A stretch of 64,000 bases of DNA from CAIWHR01 sp035541655 (GTDB taxonomy: Bacteria; Pseudomonadota; Gammaproteobacteria; Burkholderiales; Casimicrobiaceae): contig DATKMY010000147.1 of assembly GCA_035541655.1 (NCBI GenBank), positions 1 to 64,000 of the forward strand, read 5' to 3'. This document shows, one piece after another, positions 55,509 to 63,964 of this stretch. The position numbers and the translations under genes were made by a program. Position 1 is the stretch's first letter. Every line of letters begins with the position of its first letter. The notes beneath the pieces were generated by a model. It did not search any database and was not told the DNA's origin. It saw only the letters and a program-made list of their open reading frames with translations.

Positions 55509-57782
55509 TCAAGCGGCCTCGAGCTTCGCGTACTCGAGCGCGAGCCACTTGACGCCCGTGTCGCGGAAGTTGACCTGGACGCGCGCGTCGTCGCCACGTC
55601 CCTCGGCGTCGATGATGATGCCGACCCCGAACTTCGCGTGACGCACGCTCTGGCCGATGCGCCACGCCGTTCCCCGCGAGCCGCTCACGGGGACGCGCGC
55701 AGCCACCGACGGGCTCGATTGCGGCGTGATCGCACCGAGGCGCTCGCCCCACTCCGCCGGATCGACGTCGATCGCGCCGCGCCGCGTCCGGCGCGGCGAG
55801 AGCCAGGCGACGACGCTCGCGGGGATTTCGTCGAGGAATCGCGAGGCGACGTTGTAGCGAACCTGGCCGTGCAGCATCCGGCTCTGCGCATGCGTCACGT
55901 ACAGGCGGCGCTTCGCCCGCGTCACGGCAACGTACATCAGTCGCCGCTCCTCCTCGACGCCGTCGAATTCGTTGAGGCTCTGCTCGTGCGGAAAGAGCCC
56001 CTCCTCGAGGCCGGTGACGAACACCGTGTGGAACTCGAGGCCCTTCGCCGCGTGCACCGTCATGAGCTGCATCGCCGGCCGCCCCTCGGCAGCCTGGGTT
56101 TCGCCCGCCTCGAGCGCAGCGTGCGCGAGGAACGCCGTAAGCGGGTCCGCGGCCCCTTCGTCGGTCGCTCGAGGCGCATCCCCTGCGTCGGGCGTCGTGA
56201 TCGGCGCATCGACGGCGAGATCGGCCTCGCGCAGGAAGCTTTCCGCCGCGGTGACCAGCTCCGCGAGATTGTCGAGGCGGTCCTGCCCGTCCTTCTCTTT
56301 CTTGTAGTGAGCGATCAGCCCCGAGGCCGCATTGACGTGATCGACGGCCTCGGGCAGCGGCAGCCCGGCCGTGGCCGCACGCATCGACTCGATAAGCTCG
56401 ATGAACGCCCTCAGGCTCGCCGAGGGCTTGCCCCCGGCGCCGCCGCCGGCGCACGCGGCCTGCCACAGGCTCGTGCCTTGCGTCCGCGCGGCGTCCGTCA
56501 GGTTCTCGAGGGTTCGCGCGCCGATTCCCCGCGGCGGAAAGTTGGCCACGCGCAGGAACGCGCCGTCGTCGTCGGGATGCGCGACCAGACGCAAATAGGC
56601 GAGTGCACTCTTCACCTCCGCGCGCTCGAAAAAGCGCATCCCGCCGTAGACGCGGTAGGGGAGCGCCGCGTTGAACAGCGCGTGCTCGAGTAGCCGTGAC
56701 TGGGCGTTCGAGCGGTAGAGCACCGCGATCTCGGAAAGCGCGAGGCCCTCCGCCGCAAGACTTTTCGCGACGTCGACGATGAAGGCCGCCTCTTCGACGT
56801 CGGAGGGCGCCGCGAGCGCCCGCACCAGGTCGCCCTTGTCGCCGCTCGTCCAGAGGTTCTTGCCGAGCCGCGTGCGGTTGTTCTTGATCAGCGCATTGGC
56901 GGCGTCGAGGATGTTGCCGTGCGAGCGGTAATTCTGCTCGAGCTTGATCAGCGCCACGGGACGATCGGGTCTGCCGAAGTCGCGCTCGAAGTGCTGCATG
57001 TTGGCGACGTTCGCGCCGCGAAACGCGTAGATCGACTGGTCGTCGTCACCGACGGCGAAGACCGCCGTATCGTCACCGGCGAGAAGGCGCAGCCACTTGT
57101 ATTGCAGGATGTTCGTGTCCTGGAACTCGTCGACGAGGATGTGCGAAAAGCGCCGCCGGTAGTGCTCGCGCAAACCCTCGTGCCGCGCGAGGAGCTCGTA
57201 GCTGCGTAGCAGGAGCTCGGCGAAGTCGACGACACCTTCGCGCTGGCACATCCCTTCGTACAGCGCATAGTGCTCGACCTGGCGGCGGGCGATGTCGTCG
57301 CCGGCCTCGACCTGGTTCGGCCGCAGCCCTTCCTCCTTCGCCGAGGCGATGAAGTACTGGAGCTGCCGCTGCGGGAAGCGCTCGTCGTCGATGCCGTGCT
57401 CCTTGTACATCCGCTTGATCAGCGCGAGCTGATCCTGCGTGTCCATGATCTGGAAGAGCTGCGGGAGCTCCGCGTCGCGGTAGTGCGCACGCAGCATCCG
57501 ATTGCAGAGGCCGTGGAACGTCCCGATCCACATGCCGCGCGTGTGCACGGGCGTCATCGCGGAGAGCCGGACGAGCATCTCCTTCGCCGCCTTGTTGGTG
57601 AACGTGACGGCGAGGATCGCGAGCGGGGAGGCCTGCCCCGTCGCGAGCAGCCATGCGATGCGCGTCGTCAGGACCCGCGTCTTGCCGCTGCCTGCGCCGG
57701 CCAGGATCAGCGCCGAGCGGTGCGGGAGCGTGACGGCGGCGAGCTGCTCGGGATTGAGGTTGGCGAGGAGCGGCGAGGTCAT
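55509..57782 (-). CDS. uvrD: UvrD/Rep-type DNA helicase
   Basis: A 757-residue superfamily 1A helicase. Motif I AGAGSGKTRVLTTRI, motif II FQDTNILQYKWLRLL preceded by VDEF, motif III GDDDQSIYAFRGAN, motif IV LEQNYRSHGNILDAAN, motif V LMTVHAAKGLEFHTVFVTGLEEGLFPH and motif VI EEERRLMYVAVTRAKRRL are all intact. It unwinds DNA 3'-5' in excision and mismatch repair. The C-terminal KVRHAKFGVG-like segment (SVRHAKFGVGIIID) marks UvrD/PcrA. It is divergent from argA. Confidence 0.96.
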   Translation of the reverse strand: MTSPLLANLNPEQLAAVTLPHRSALILAGAGSGKTRVLTTRIAWLLATGQASPLAILAVTFTNKAAKEMLVRLSAMTPVHTRGMWIGTFHGLCNRMLRAHYRDAELPQLFQIMDTQDQLALIKRMYKEHGIDDERFPQRQLQYFIASAKEEGLRPNQVEAGDDIARRQVEHYALYEGMCQREGVVDFAELLLRSYELLARHEGLREHYRRRFSHILVDEFQDTNILQYKWLRLLAGDDTAVFAVGDDDQSIYAFRGANVANMQHFERDFGRPDRPVALIKLEQNYRSHGNILDAANALIKNNRTRLGKNLWTSGDKGDLVRALAAPSDVEEAAFIVDVAKSLAAEGLALSEIAVLYRSNAQSRLLEHALFNAALPYRVYGGMRFFERAEVKSALAYLRLVAHPDDDGAFLRVANFPPRGIGARTLENLTDAARTQGTSLWQAACAGGGAGGKPSASLRAFIELIESMRAATAGLPLPEAVDHVNAASGLIAHYKKEKDGQDRLDNLAELVTAAESFLREADLAVDAPITTPDAGDAPRATDEGAADPLTAFLAHAALEAGETQAAEGRPAMQLMTVHAAKGLEFHTVFVTGLEEGLFPHEQSLNEFDGVEEERRLMYVAVTRAKRRLYVTHAQSRMLHGQVRYNVASRFLDEIPASVVAWLSPRRTRRGAIDVDPAEWGERLGAITPQSSPSVAARVPVSGSRGTAWRIGQSVRHAKFGVGIIIDAEGRGDDARVQVNFRDTGVKWLALEYAKLEAA

Positions 57783-57796
57783 TTGCGGCAGCGCCG

Positions 57797-57824
57797 ATTA
57801 TACGGGGATGCGGGCAGCTATAAT
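57797..57824. promoter_or_regulatory. Back-to-back -10 boxes between uvrD and argA
   Basis: A perfect TATAAT reads rightward at 57819-57824 and another reads leftward at 57802-57797. They would serve argA and uvrD. Neither has a strong -35 box. The rightward box lies after the ATG at 57808, which argues for the argA start at 57865. Confidence 0.5.
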
Positions 57825-57864
57825 CCGCGCACTCTCGACGAGGTTCCGGGTCTCAGACGAACCG

Positions 57865-59217
57865 ATGCCGCCCAACCCGAACGCGGTGCCGTCCGCGAAC
57901 TCCGCGACGACACGCACGTTCGTCCAGTGGATTCGCTCGGCGGCGCCTTACATCCATGCGTTCCGCGGGCGGACCTTCGTCATCGCGTTCGGCGGCGAAG
58001 TCGTCGCCGACGACACGTTCCTCCACATCGTCCACGATCTCAACCTGCTGCACAGCCTCGGCATCCGCCTGGTCGTCGTGCACGGCTCGCGCCCGCAGAT
58101 CGAGGCGATCCTCGAGCAGCAGGGAATCGAGAGCCGCTACGCCTTCGGCCTGCGCATCACGGACGCGGAGACCATGGACTGCGTGCTCGAGGCCTCGGGC
58201 CAGGTGCGTTCGCGAATCGAGGCGCTGCTCTCGCTAGGCATCGCGAACTCGCCGATGGCGGGCGCGCGCATCCGCGTGTCGTCCGGAAACTTCATCACCG
58301 CGAAGCCGCAGGGCGTCATCGACGGCGTCGACATGCAGTTGACCGGCGAGGTGCGCCGCGTCGACACCGACGCGATCCGCCAGCGCCTGGACGACGGCGA
58401 CATCGTTCTGATCTCGCCGCTCGGCTACTCGCCCACGGGGGAGATCTACAATCTCGCGCTCGAGGAAGTCGCGACCCAGGTCGCCGTCCGGATCGACGCC
58501 GACAAGCTGATATTCCTGATGGAAACCGAAGGGGTGCGCGATCGCCGCAGGCACCTGCTGACCGAGCTCTCGACGCGCGACGCCGAGGCGCTGCTCGAAT
58601 CCGGCCGTGCGAAGCTTCCGGTCGACGTGCAGCACTACCTTCCCTGCGCGATACGCGCCTGCGACAACGGCGTCGAGCGCGCCCATCTCCTGAGCCGGCA
58701 CATCGACGGCGCGCTGCTGCTCGAGCTCTTCACGCGCGACGGCATCGGGACGATGATCGCCGCGGCGGCGCTCGCGCATATCCGCAATGCAACGATCGAC
58801 GACGTCGGCGGCATCCTGCAGATCATCCAGCCCCTCGAGGGGCAGGGGATCCTCGTCCGGCGCTCGCGCGAGCGGCTCGAGATGGAGATCGAGCGCTTCC
58901 TCGTCGCCGAGCACGACAACGGAATCATCGGCTGCGCCGGGCTTTACGCGTTCCTCGACGAGAAGGTCGGCGAGCTCGCCGCGCTCGCCGTCCATCCCGA
59001 CTTTCGGCGCGAAGGCTACGGCGAAGCGCTGATGGCGGAGATCGAGGCGCGTGCGCGCAAGCTCAAGCTCACCACGCTCTTCGTGCTGACGACCCGGACG
59101 TCGCAGTGGTTTCTCGAGCGGGGCTACCGCGCAGCGACGGTCTCCGAGCTCCCGCGCGAGAAGCAGGCGCTCTACAATTACCAGCGCAAGTCGCAGGTCT
59201 ATCGCAAGGATCTCTAG
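57865..59217 (+). CDS. argA: Amino-acid N-acetyltransferase (N-acetylglutamate synthase)
   Basis: A 450-residue enzyme for the first step of arginine synthesis. Residues about 25-290 are an amino-acid kinase fold (FVIAFGGEVVADD, VVVHGSRPQIEAIL, NSPMAGARIRVSSGNFITAK), and residues 300-450 a GNAT domain with VHPDFRREGYGEALM. The kinase domain gives arginine feedback. The length matches ArgA (about 440-450). An ATG at 57808 is in frame but precedes a likely promoter. yggX follows by 8 bases. Confidence 0.95.
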   Translation: MPPNPNAVPSANSATTRTFVQWIRSAAPYIHAFRGRTFVIAFGGEVVADDTFLHIVHDLNLLHSLGIRLVVVHGSRPQIEAILEQQGIESRYAFGLRITDAETMDCVLEASGQVRSRIEALLSLGIANSPMAGARIRVSSGNFITAKPQGVIDGVDMQLTGEVRRVDTDAIRQRLDDGDIVLISPLGYSPTGEIYNLALEEVATQVAVRIDADKLIFLMETEGVRDRRRHLLTELSTRDAEALLESGRAKLPVDVQHYLPCAIRACDNGVERAHLLSRHIDGALLLELFTRDGIGTMIAAAALAHIRNATIDDVGGILQIIQPLEGQGILVRRSRERLEMEIERFLVAEHDNGIIGCAGLYAFLDEKVGELAALAVHPDFRREGYGEALMAEIEARARKLKLTTLFVLTTRTSQWFLERGYRAATVSELPREKQALYNYQRKSQVYRKDL

Positions 59218-59225
59218 GGGGCGCC

Positions 59226-59498
59226 ATGGCGCGGATGGTCCACTGCATCAAGCTCGGCCGCGAGGCCGAGGGCCTCGATTTCCCGCCCTATCCGGGCGAG
59301 CTCGGCAAGCGGATCTACGAGAACGTGTCGAAGGAGGCGTGGCAGGCCTGGCTTCGTCACCAGACGATGCTCGTCAACGAGAATCGCCTGTCGCTCGCCG
59401 ACGCCGGCGCACGGAAATGGCTCGCCGAGCAGATGGATAAGCACTTCTTCGGCAGCGGTGCCGAGATGCCTTCGGGATACGTTCCGCCGAAGGCGTGA
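59226..59498 (+). CDS. yggX: Oxidative damage protection protein, Fe(2+)-trafficking (YggX)
   Basis: A 90-residue cytosolic protein of full family length. MARMVHCIKLGREAEGLDFPPYPG with its conserved cysteine, GKRIYENVSKEAWQAWLRHQTMLVNENRL and a C-terminal Fe-trafficking tail are exact. It protects Fe-S proteins from oxidation in enterics. Its stop overlaps a GTG of the next gene by 3 bases, but the two functions need not be linked. Confidence 0.97.
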   Translation: MARMVHCIKLGREAEGLDFPPYPGELGKRIYENVSKEAWQAWLRHQTMLVNENRLSLADAGARKWLAEQMDKHFFGSGAEMPSGYVPPKA

Positions 59499-59545
59499 CA
59501 TCGACGGGCGCCGTCGGCGTCCGTTTGCGAATCCCCTCGCGCACG

Positions 59546-61018
59546 ATGCGTACGATCTTCGGCCAATCGCTGTCGCGGCACGCGCTCGATCCACATGCTC
59601 CGCCAGCGATGGCGATGCCGGGACGAGAGGTCGGCTACCCCGAGCTCAACCGCGCGGTCGAGGCCTGCGCGGCGTGGCTGTCGCGACGCGGATGCGCCGC
59701 TTCCGAAATCGTCGGCATCACCGTCGCCGACGAATACGTCCACACGGTGGCGAGTCTCGCGCTCCTCGTGCTTGGCGTCCCGCAGGCCTGCCTGCCTTCG
59801 CGCGATCCCGCGTCGATGCGGCTCCATCTCGCGCAGCGAATCGGGGTCGCACGAGTTGTCGTCACGGACCCGGCGCTCGCTCTGCGGGGACCGGAAACAC
59901 TGCTGCTGCCGCAGGATATTCTCGGCACGCCCGCTCGCGGGGATCCTTGCGCGACCCTCGACGCGGATCCGGAATCGCCCTCCGTGTACTTCGCGAGCTC
60001 GGGGACCACCGGAGAAGCGAAGATCTTCGCGCTGAGCCAGCGCGACATGGCATGGCGCGCCGAACGAATCGCCGACTCTGAGCGGATCACATCCGGATAT
60101 CGCGCGCTGACCCTGGTCTCCGTCGAGGAGACGCCGGGCAAGACCAAGCGACTTCACACGCTCTATCTGGGGAAGACCGCGGTGCTGCCGGGCCGTTCGA
60201 CGTCGCGTGTCGTGTCGCCCCAGCAGCTTTGCGAGCGCTTCGGCGTCACGTGCCTCGAATTGGGTGTACTTGCGCTGTCGAGCGTCGTCACCGACCGTTC
60301 GCACGATCACCGTTTCCCCCACTGCACGACCGTCTACGCGAGCGGCTCGCGCGTGCCTCTGAGCTTGCGGCAATCGTTCAGGGGACGCTTCGACACGCCG
60401 CTCCATGTTCACTATGGAGCGAGAGAGTTCGGGCGGATCTCGTCGACGTACCCCGGTAGCGATTCGGAGACCGTCGAATCGGTCGGCACTCCGGTGCCCT
60501 GGATCGAACTCGAGATCGTCGACGGCGCCGGCACCCCGCTCGCACCCGGGGAAGTCGGTGAGCTGAGGGTGCGCTCCGAGTGCATGACGCACGAGTACTA
60601 TCGAGACCCCGCCGCTACGGCCCGGCACTTCAGGCACGGCTGGTTCTACCCCGGCGACCTCGCTTCGCTGACCGGCGCGGGTGCGCTCTGCCTGCACGGG
60701 CGCTCCGACGACATGATGAATCTCAACAGCATCAAGATTTTCCCCGCCGAGATCGAGCGCGTGCTCGAAGAGCATCCCGCGGTGAAGGCCGCGGCCGTTT
60801 TTGCCAGACCGTCGCAGGCCCACGGCGACATTCCGCTCGCCGCGGTCGAATTGCACGAATCGGCGGCGGTGAACGTCGACGAGCTGATGGCGCGCGCCCG
60901 CGAGCGGCTCGGCGTACGCGCGCCGCGAAGGATATTCGTTGTCGATGCATTGCCCCGAAGCGCGGCGGGCAAGGTTCTCCGGCGCGAGCTCGCGGGGCTG
61001 CTCGCGACCGCTCGCTGA
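59546..61018 (+). CDS. Stand-alone AMP-dependent (adenylate-forming) acid ligase
   Basis: A 490-residue ANL-superfamily enzyme, activating a carboxylic acid as acyl-AMP. Core motifs: FASSGTTGEAKIFALSQRD (A3), VHYGAREFGRISS (A5), GWFYPGDLASL (A7), GRSDDMMNLNSIKIFPAEIE (A8 hinge), and PRSAAGKVLRREL with the catalytic lysine (A10). All are present, so it should be active. A GTG at 59495 that overlaps the yggX stop is an alternative start. It is followed at 11 bases by an acyl carrier protein, the likely acceptor of its acyl group, and by an alpha/beta hydrolase. This is not the layout of a fatty-acid CoA ligase. Substrate unknown. Confidence 0.85.
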   Translation: MRTIFGQSLSRHALDPHAPPAMAMPGREVGYPELNRAVEACAAWLSRRGCAASEIVGITVADEYVHTVASLALLVLGVPQACLPSRDPASMRLHLAQRIGVARVVVTDPALALRGPETLLLPQDILGTPARGDPCATLDADPESPSVYFASSGTTGEAKIFALSQRDMAWRAERIADSERITSGYRALTLVSVEETPGKTKRLHTLYLGKTAVLPGRSTSRVVSPQQLCERFGVTCLELGVLALSSVVTDRSHDHRFPHCTTVYASGSRVPLSLRQSFRGRFDTPLHVHYGAREFGRISSTYPGSDSETVESVGTPVPWIELEIVDGAGTPLAPGEVGELRVRSECMTHEYYRDPAATARHFRHGWFYPGDLASLTGAGALCLHGRSDDMMNLNSIKIFPAEIERVLEEHPAVKAAAVFARPSQAHGDIPLAAVELHESAAVNVDELMARARERLGVRAPRRIFVVDALPRSAAGKVLRRELAGLLATAR

Positions 61019-61029
61019 GGCGGATCCGG

Positions 61030-61314
61030 ATGGAGTCGTCGCGAATCCGGATGGCCGTCTTCGAAGCGCTCACGATCGGCGCTCGGAGCGGATTCAACGA
61101 CGAGCGGCGCCGCCGCTTTCTCGACGAAGGCGTGAATCTCCTGCTCGCCGATCTCGACATGGACAGCCTCGGCCAGATGGAGTTCTGCATCGCGATCGAG
61201 CTCTCGACGGCGGTGACGCTGCTGCCCGCGCAGCTCGCGGAGCTCGCGTCGACGGACGCGATCGAACAATGCATCCGCGAGAAGCTCGGCGAGCGCACGG
61301 AGAACCGGCGATGA
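61030..61314 (+). CDS. Acyl carrier protein-like protein
   Basis: A 94-residue protein with the ACP signature DLDMDSLGQMEFCIAIE, where S46 is the expected phosphopantetheine attachment site. It is acidic around this motif and helical throughout, as ACPs are, but diverges from AcpP (no DSLDTVELVM). It lies between an adenylate-forming ligase and a hydrolase; its stop overlaps the hydrolase start by 4 bases. A carrier in a small dedicated acyl pathway is inferred. Confidence 0.82.
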   Translation: MESSRIRMAVFEALTIGARSGFNDERRRRFLDEGVNLLLADLDMDSLGQMEFCIAIELSTAVTLLPAQLAELASTDAIEQCIREKLGERTENRR

Positions 61315-62381
61315 CCGCCGCGGTTTCCGCGCTGACTGAACCGGGCGCGGCGGACGGCGCATCGTCGCCGATGCAGCGGATGGATCGGGCGCTGCGTCTG
61401 TACAGGCACCGCATCAGCCGCTGCCGCACCCAGAACCAGTTGAATCGCGTCAATATCGCGGTCGAGAACTACGTGACTCCCGCCGAGGTGCGCTATTTCC
61501 ACACGGCCCTCGCGGGCGAACCCGCAGAGTCGCCGGCCTACCAGTGGATCACGCGCCTCGCCCGCGGCATGCCGAACAACATCGTTCGACCGGTCGAGTT
61601 CGAGCGCAGGGGGCTCTGCAAGGGAGTGACCCATTATTCTGCCAATCCTTCGTCTGCCGCTCAGAAGACGCTCATCATCGGCTTTACAGGGATCGCTCAC
61701 CGCCTGATGATGCCGACGCCGTGGGTGCTCGATTGCTTGAACCCGGCGCTATACGACGTCGTCCTGCTGCGCGATTTCGCGAGGGTCGCTTACGCGTCGG
61801 GGATCCCGGGGCTCGGCGGCGATTTCCATACGGCGCTCTCGAAGCTGAGCACGCATCTCGACCGCGGCGCCTACCGAGACGCGATTTCGTTCGGCACGAG
61901 CGCGGGCGGGGTGCCTGCGATACTCGCGGCAATCCTGCTCTCCCTGGATAAAGCGATAGCGATCTCTCCGCAGGAGTTCGGCCGCGTTGCCGCGTTGCTC
62001 GGCAGACATGGTCTCTCCGACACCGCCTATGCGTCGCTGCTCGCATCGAGACCGCAACCCTTTCCCGAAGTCCTCATCGTCTGTGCGGCGGAGCACGGCG
62101 ACGACATGGCGGCCGCCGCTTCGCTGCAGCGACGCGTGCCGGCGCGGGTGCTCAAGGTGAGGGGCTGCGCAGGGCACGTGGTTCTCGGCTGGCAACACGC
62201 GCATGGCATGCTGCCGCCGTTTCTCGCGAAGATACTGGGCCAGAGTCTCGAGCGGCAAGCGCCGGCGTCGACCGCGCTGGCGGCTAGCTGGGTTGTCGGG
62301 TCGAGCGGCGGACCGTCGCCGCAGCCAACCGTTGCAAGGACACAAGATCATCCCGAGCCCGATCCGAGCCACGCGTCCTGA
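61311..62381 (+). CDS. Alpha/beta-hydrolase-fold protein of the ligase-ACP unit
   Basis: A 356-residue protein. The N-terminal 110 residues are a helical, non-hydrolase extension. The core shows TLIIGFTGIAHRL, the nucleophile elbow FGTSAGG (S197), an acidic EHGDD (D264/D265) and GHVVLGW (H289), fitting a Ser-Asp-His triad. It may act as a thioesterase or acyltransferase on the ACP-bound acyl group; it is not a standard type II thioesterase. Coupled to the ACP gene by an ATGA overlap. Function not established. Confidence 0.75.
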   Translation: MTAAVSALTEPGAADGASSPMQRMDRALRLYRHRISRCRTQNQLNRVNIAVENYVTPAEVRYFHTALAGEPAESPAYQWITRLARGMPNNIVRPVEFERRGLCKGVTHYSANPSSAAQKTLIIGFTGIAHRLMMPTPWVLDCLNPALYDVVLLRDFARVAYASGIPGLGGDFHTALSKLSTHLDRGAYRDAISFGTSAGGVPAILAAILLSLDKAIAISPQEFGRVAALLGRHGLSDTAYASLLASRPQPFPEVLIVCAAEHGDDMAAAASLQRRVPARVLKVRGCAGHVVLGWQHAHGMLPPFLAKILGQSLERQAPASTALAASWVVGSSGGPSPQPTVARTQDHPEPDPSHAS

Positions 62382-63435
62382 CGCTGCAAGTCGGGGACGC
62401 CCTGTCCCGCGGCGCTGCCGCCGCGCCGCGCTGCAACGCATCGCGCGCGCGCTGCGCGCGGGAGTCTGCGTTCTCGTCCTCGGCGCGATCGCGACCAGCG
62501 CCGGATGGATCGCTGGGGCCCGGGCCGCAGACGCGGCAGCGTATCCCGAGCGGCCGATCCGAATTGTCGTTCCGTTCGCGGCGGGGAGCCAGATCGATAT
62601 CGCGGCGCGCCTGCTCGGCAGCAAGCTCGACGAGGCCCTGCATCAGCAAGTCGTGATCGAGAACCGCCCCGGAGCGTCGGGGAACATCGGCAGCGATCTG
62701 GTCGCCAAGGCGGCCCCCGACGGCTACACGCTGCTGCTGACCGGCTCGCTCATCACGCTGCTGCCGAGCACGCTGGGCCCGGTCGCCGTCGATCCGGTCG
62801 CTTCGTTCGCGCCGATTACCAAGCTCGCCGAACCGCCGATCGTGATCGTGGCGCACCCTTCGCTCAATGTAAGCACCCTGCCCGAGCTGCTCGAGCTCGC
62901 ACGGCGGCGTCGGGGCGAGATCGCGTATGCGACTGCCGGCGTGGGTACCGTGCAACATCTCGTCGCGTGGATCATTGCGCGCGACGCCGGCGTCGAAATG
63001 CTGCACGTCCCCTACGCGAACAGCGGGCAGGCACTGAAAGATGTCAGCTCCGGTGAGGTCCCGGTCTATTTCACCTTCCTGGGTCCGATCGACGGAATGC
63101 TCCGCAGCGGAGGCCTCAGGGCTCTGGCCGTGGTAAGCGACCGGCGAATACGCGCGTGGCCGGATATCCCGACCGTCGCCGAGCTCGGATTCGGGGACGC
63201 GGCGGCGAGCCCCTGGAACGGCGTCCTTGCGCCGGCCGGAACGCCGCCCGAAATCGTCGATCGGCTGTACCGGCAATTCGCCAGGATCGTCGAGCTGCCC
63301 GACGTGAAGGATCGCTTCGCGCAGATGGGAATGGAGCCGATCGCCACGCCGCCCGATCGCTTCAGCGCCGAGATCAAGGAAGCGGTCGTGCGCTGGCGGC
63401 CGATCGTGAAGGCGGCAGGCATCCATGCCGACTGA
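62332..63435 (+). CDS. Bug/TctC-family tripartite tricarboxylate transporter substrate-binding protein
   Basis: A periplasmic binding protein; the mature part begins near AYPERPIRIVVPFAAGSQIDIAARLL, then ENRPGASGNIGSDLVAKAAPDGYTLL and GYRATPPDRFSAEI-like C-terminal MEPIATPPDRFSAEI. The family is expanded in betaproteobacteria and binds small carboxylates. A signal-like hydrophobic stretch (VCVLVLGAIATSAGWIAGARA) lies before it. No ATG or GTG occurs in a sensible place; the best candidate is TTG at 62332, inside the 3' end of the hydrolase gene, giving an unusually long arginine-rich leader. Start confidence is low. No tctA or tctB is nearby. Confidence 0.8.
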   Translation: MQGHKIIPSPIRATRPDAASRGRPVPRRCRRAALQRIARALRAGVCVLVLGAIATSAGWIAGARAADAAAYPERPIRIVVPFAAGSQIDIAARLLGSKLDEALHQQVVIENRPGASGNIGSDLVAKAAPDGYTLLLTGSLITLLPSTLGPVAVDPVASFAPITKLAEPPIVIVAHPSLNVSTLPELLELARRRRGEIAYATAGVGTVQHLVAWIIARDAGVEMLHVPYANSGQALKDVSSGEVPVYFTFLGPIDGMLRSGGLRALAVVSDRRIRAWPDIPTVAELGFGDAAASPWNGVLAPAGTPPEIVDRLYRQFARIVELPDVKDRFAQMGMEPIATPPDRFSAEIKEAVVRWRPIVKAAGIHAD

Positions 63436-63475
63436 GAGACGGTCGGGGCAACTCGGGACTCGGCGGAGACGGAGA

Positions 63476-63964
63476 GTGAACTTCAGGCGGGTTTGGGCCG
63501 CCGCGGTGGCGATCGCGGGAATCGGCTGCTCAATGGCGTTCGCCGACGCCCAAACGCACCAGCACGAGATGGCTGCGCCATCGGTCGCGCAGCCCGATGA
63601 CCGACAGCTCGTCCGCTTTCCCGATCCGATGCTTCAGCACACGATGGCCAACATGCGCGACCATCTGCTCGCGCTGCAGGAAATCGACATCGCGCTTTCG
63701 AAGAACGATTTCGACAAGGCGGCGACCCTCGCCGAGCAGCGCCTGGAAATGAGTTCGCTCGAGCTCCACGGGGCCGCCCACATGGCGCCATACATGCCGC
63801 AGGGCATGCAGGATATCGGGACACGGATGCACCGCGCGGCAAGCCGGTTTGCCGTCGAAGCGCAGAGCGCGAGCGTCAGCAGCGACCTCCGACCCGCGCT
63901 CGCAGCGCTCGGCGCCGTAATGCAGCAGTGCGTCGCCCGCCACGCGGCCTACCGGGCGCACTGA
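63476..63964 (+). CDS. Exported cytochrome c-like protein with altered heme motif
   Basis: A 162-residue protein starting at GTG 63476 after GGAGA. Signal peptide at about residues 1-26 (VWAAAVAIAGIGCSMAFADAQ). The mature part is a helical bundle with MRDHLLALQEIDIALSKNDFDKAATLAEQRLEMSS and ends VMQQCVARHAAYRAH. Helical cytochromes of the c'-like group end in MQQC..CHAAYR; here the second cysteine of CxxCH is Arg (residues 152-156), so covalent heme attachment is not expected in the normal way. It could still be a heme-free homologue. Function unknown. Confidence 0.7.
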   Translation: MNFRRVWAAAVAIAGIGCSMAFADAQTHQHEMAAPSVAQPDDRQLVRFPDPMLQHTMANMRDHLLALQEIDIALSKNDFDKAATLAEQRLEMSSLELHGAAHMAPYMPQGMQDIGTRMHRAASRFAVEAQSASVSSDLRPALAALGAVMQQCVARHAAYRAH

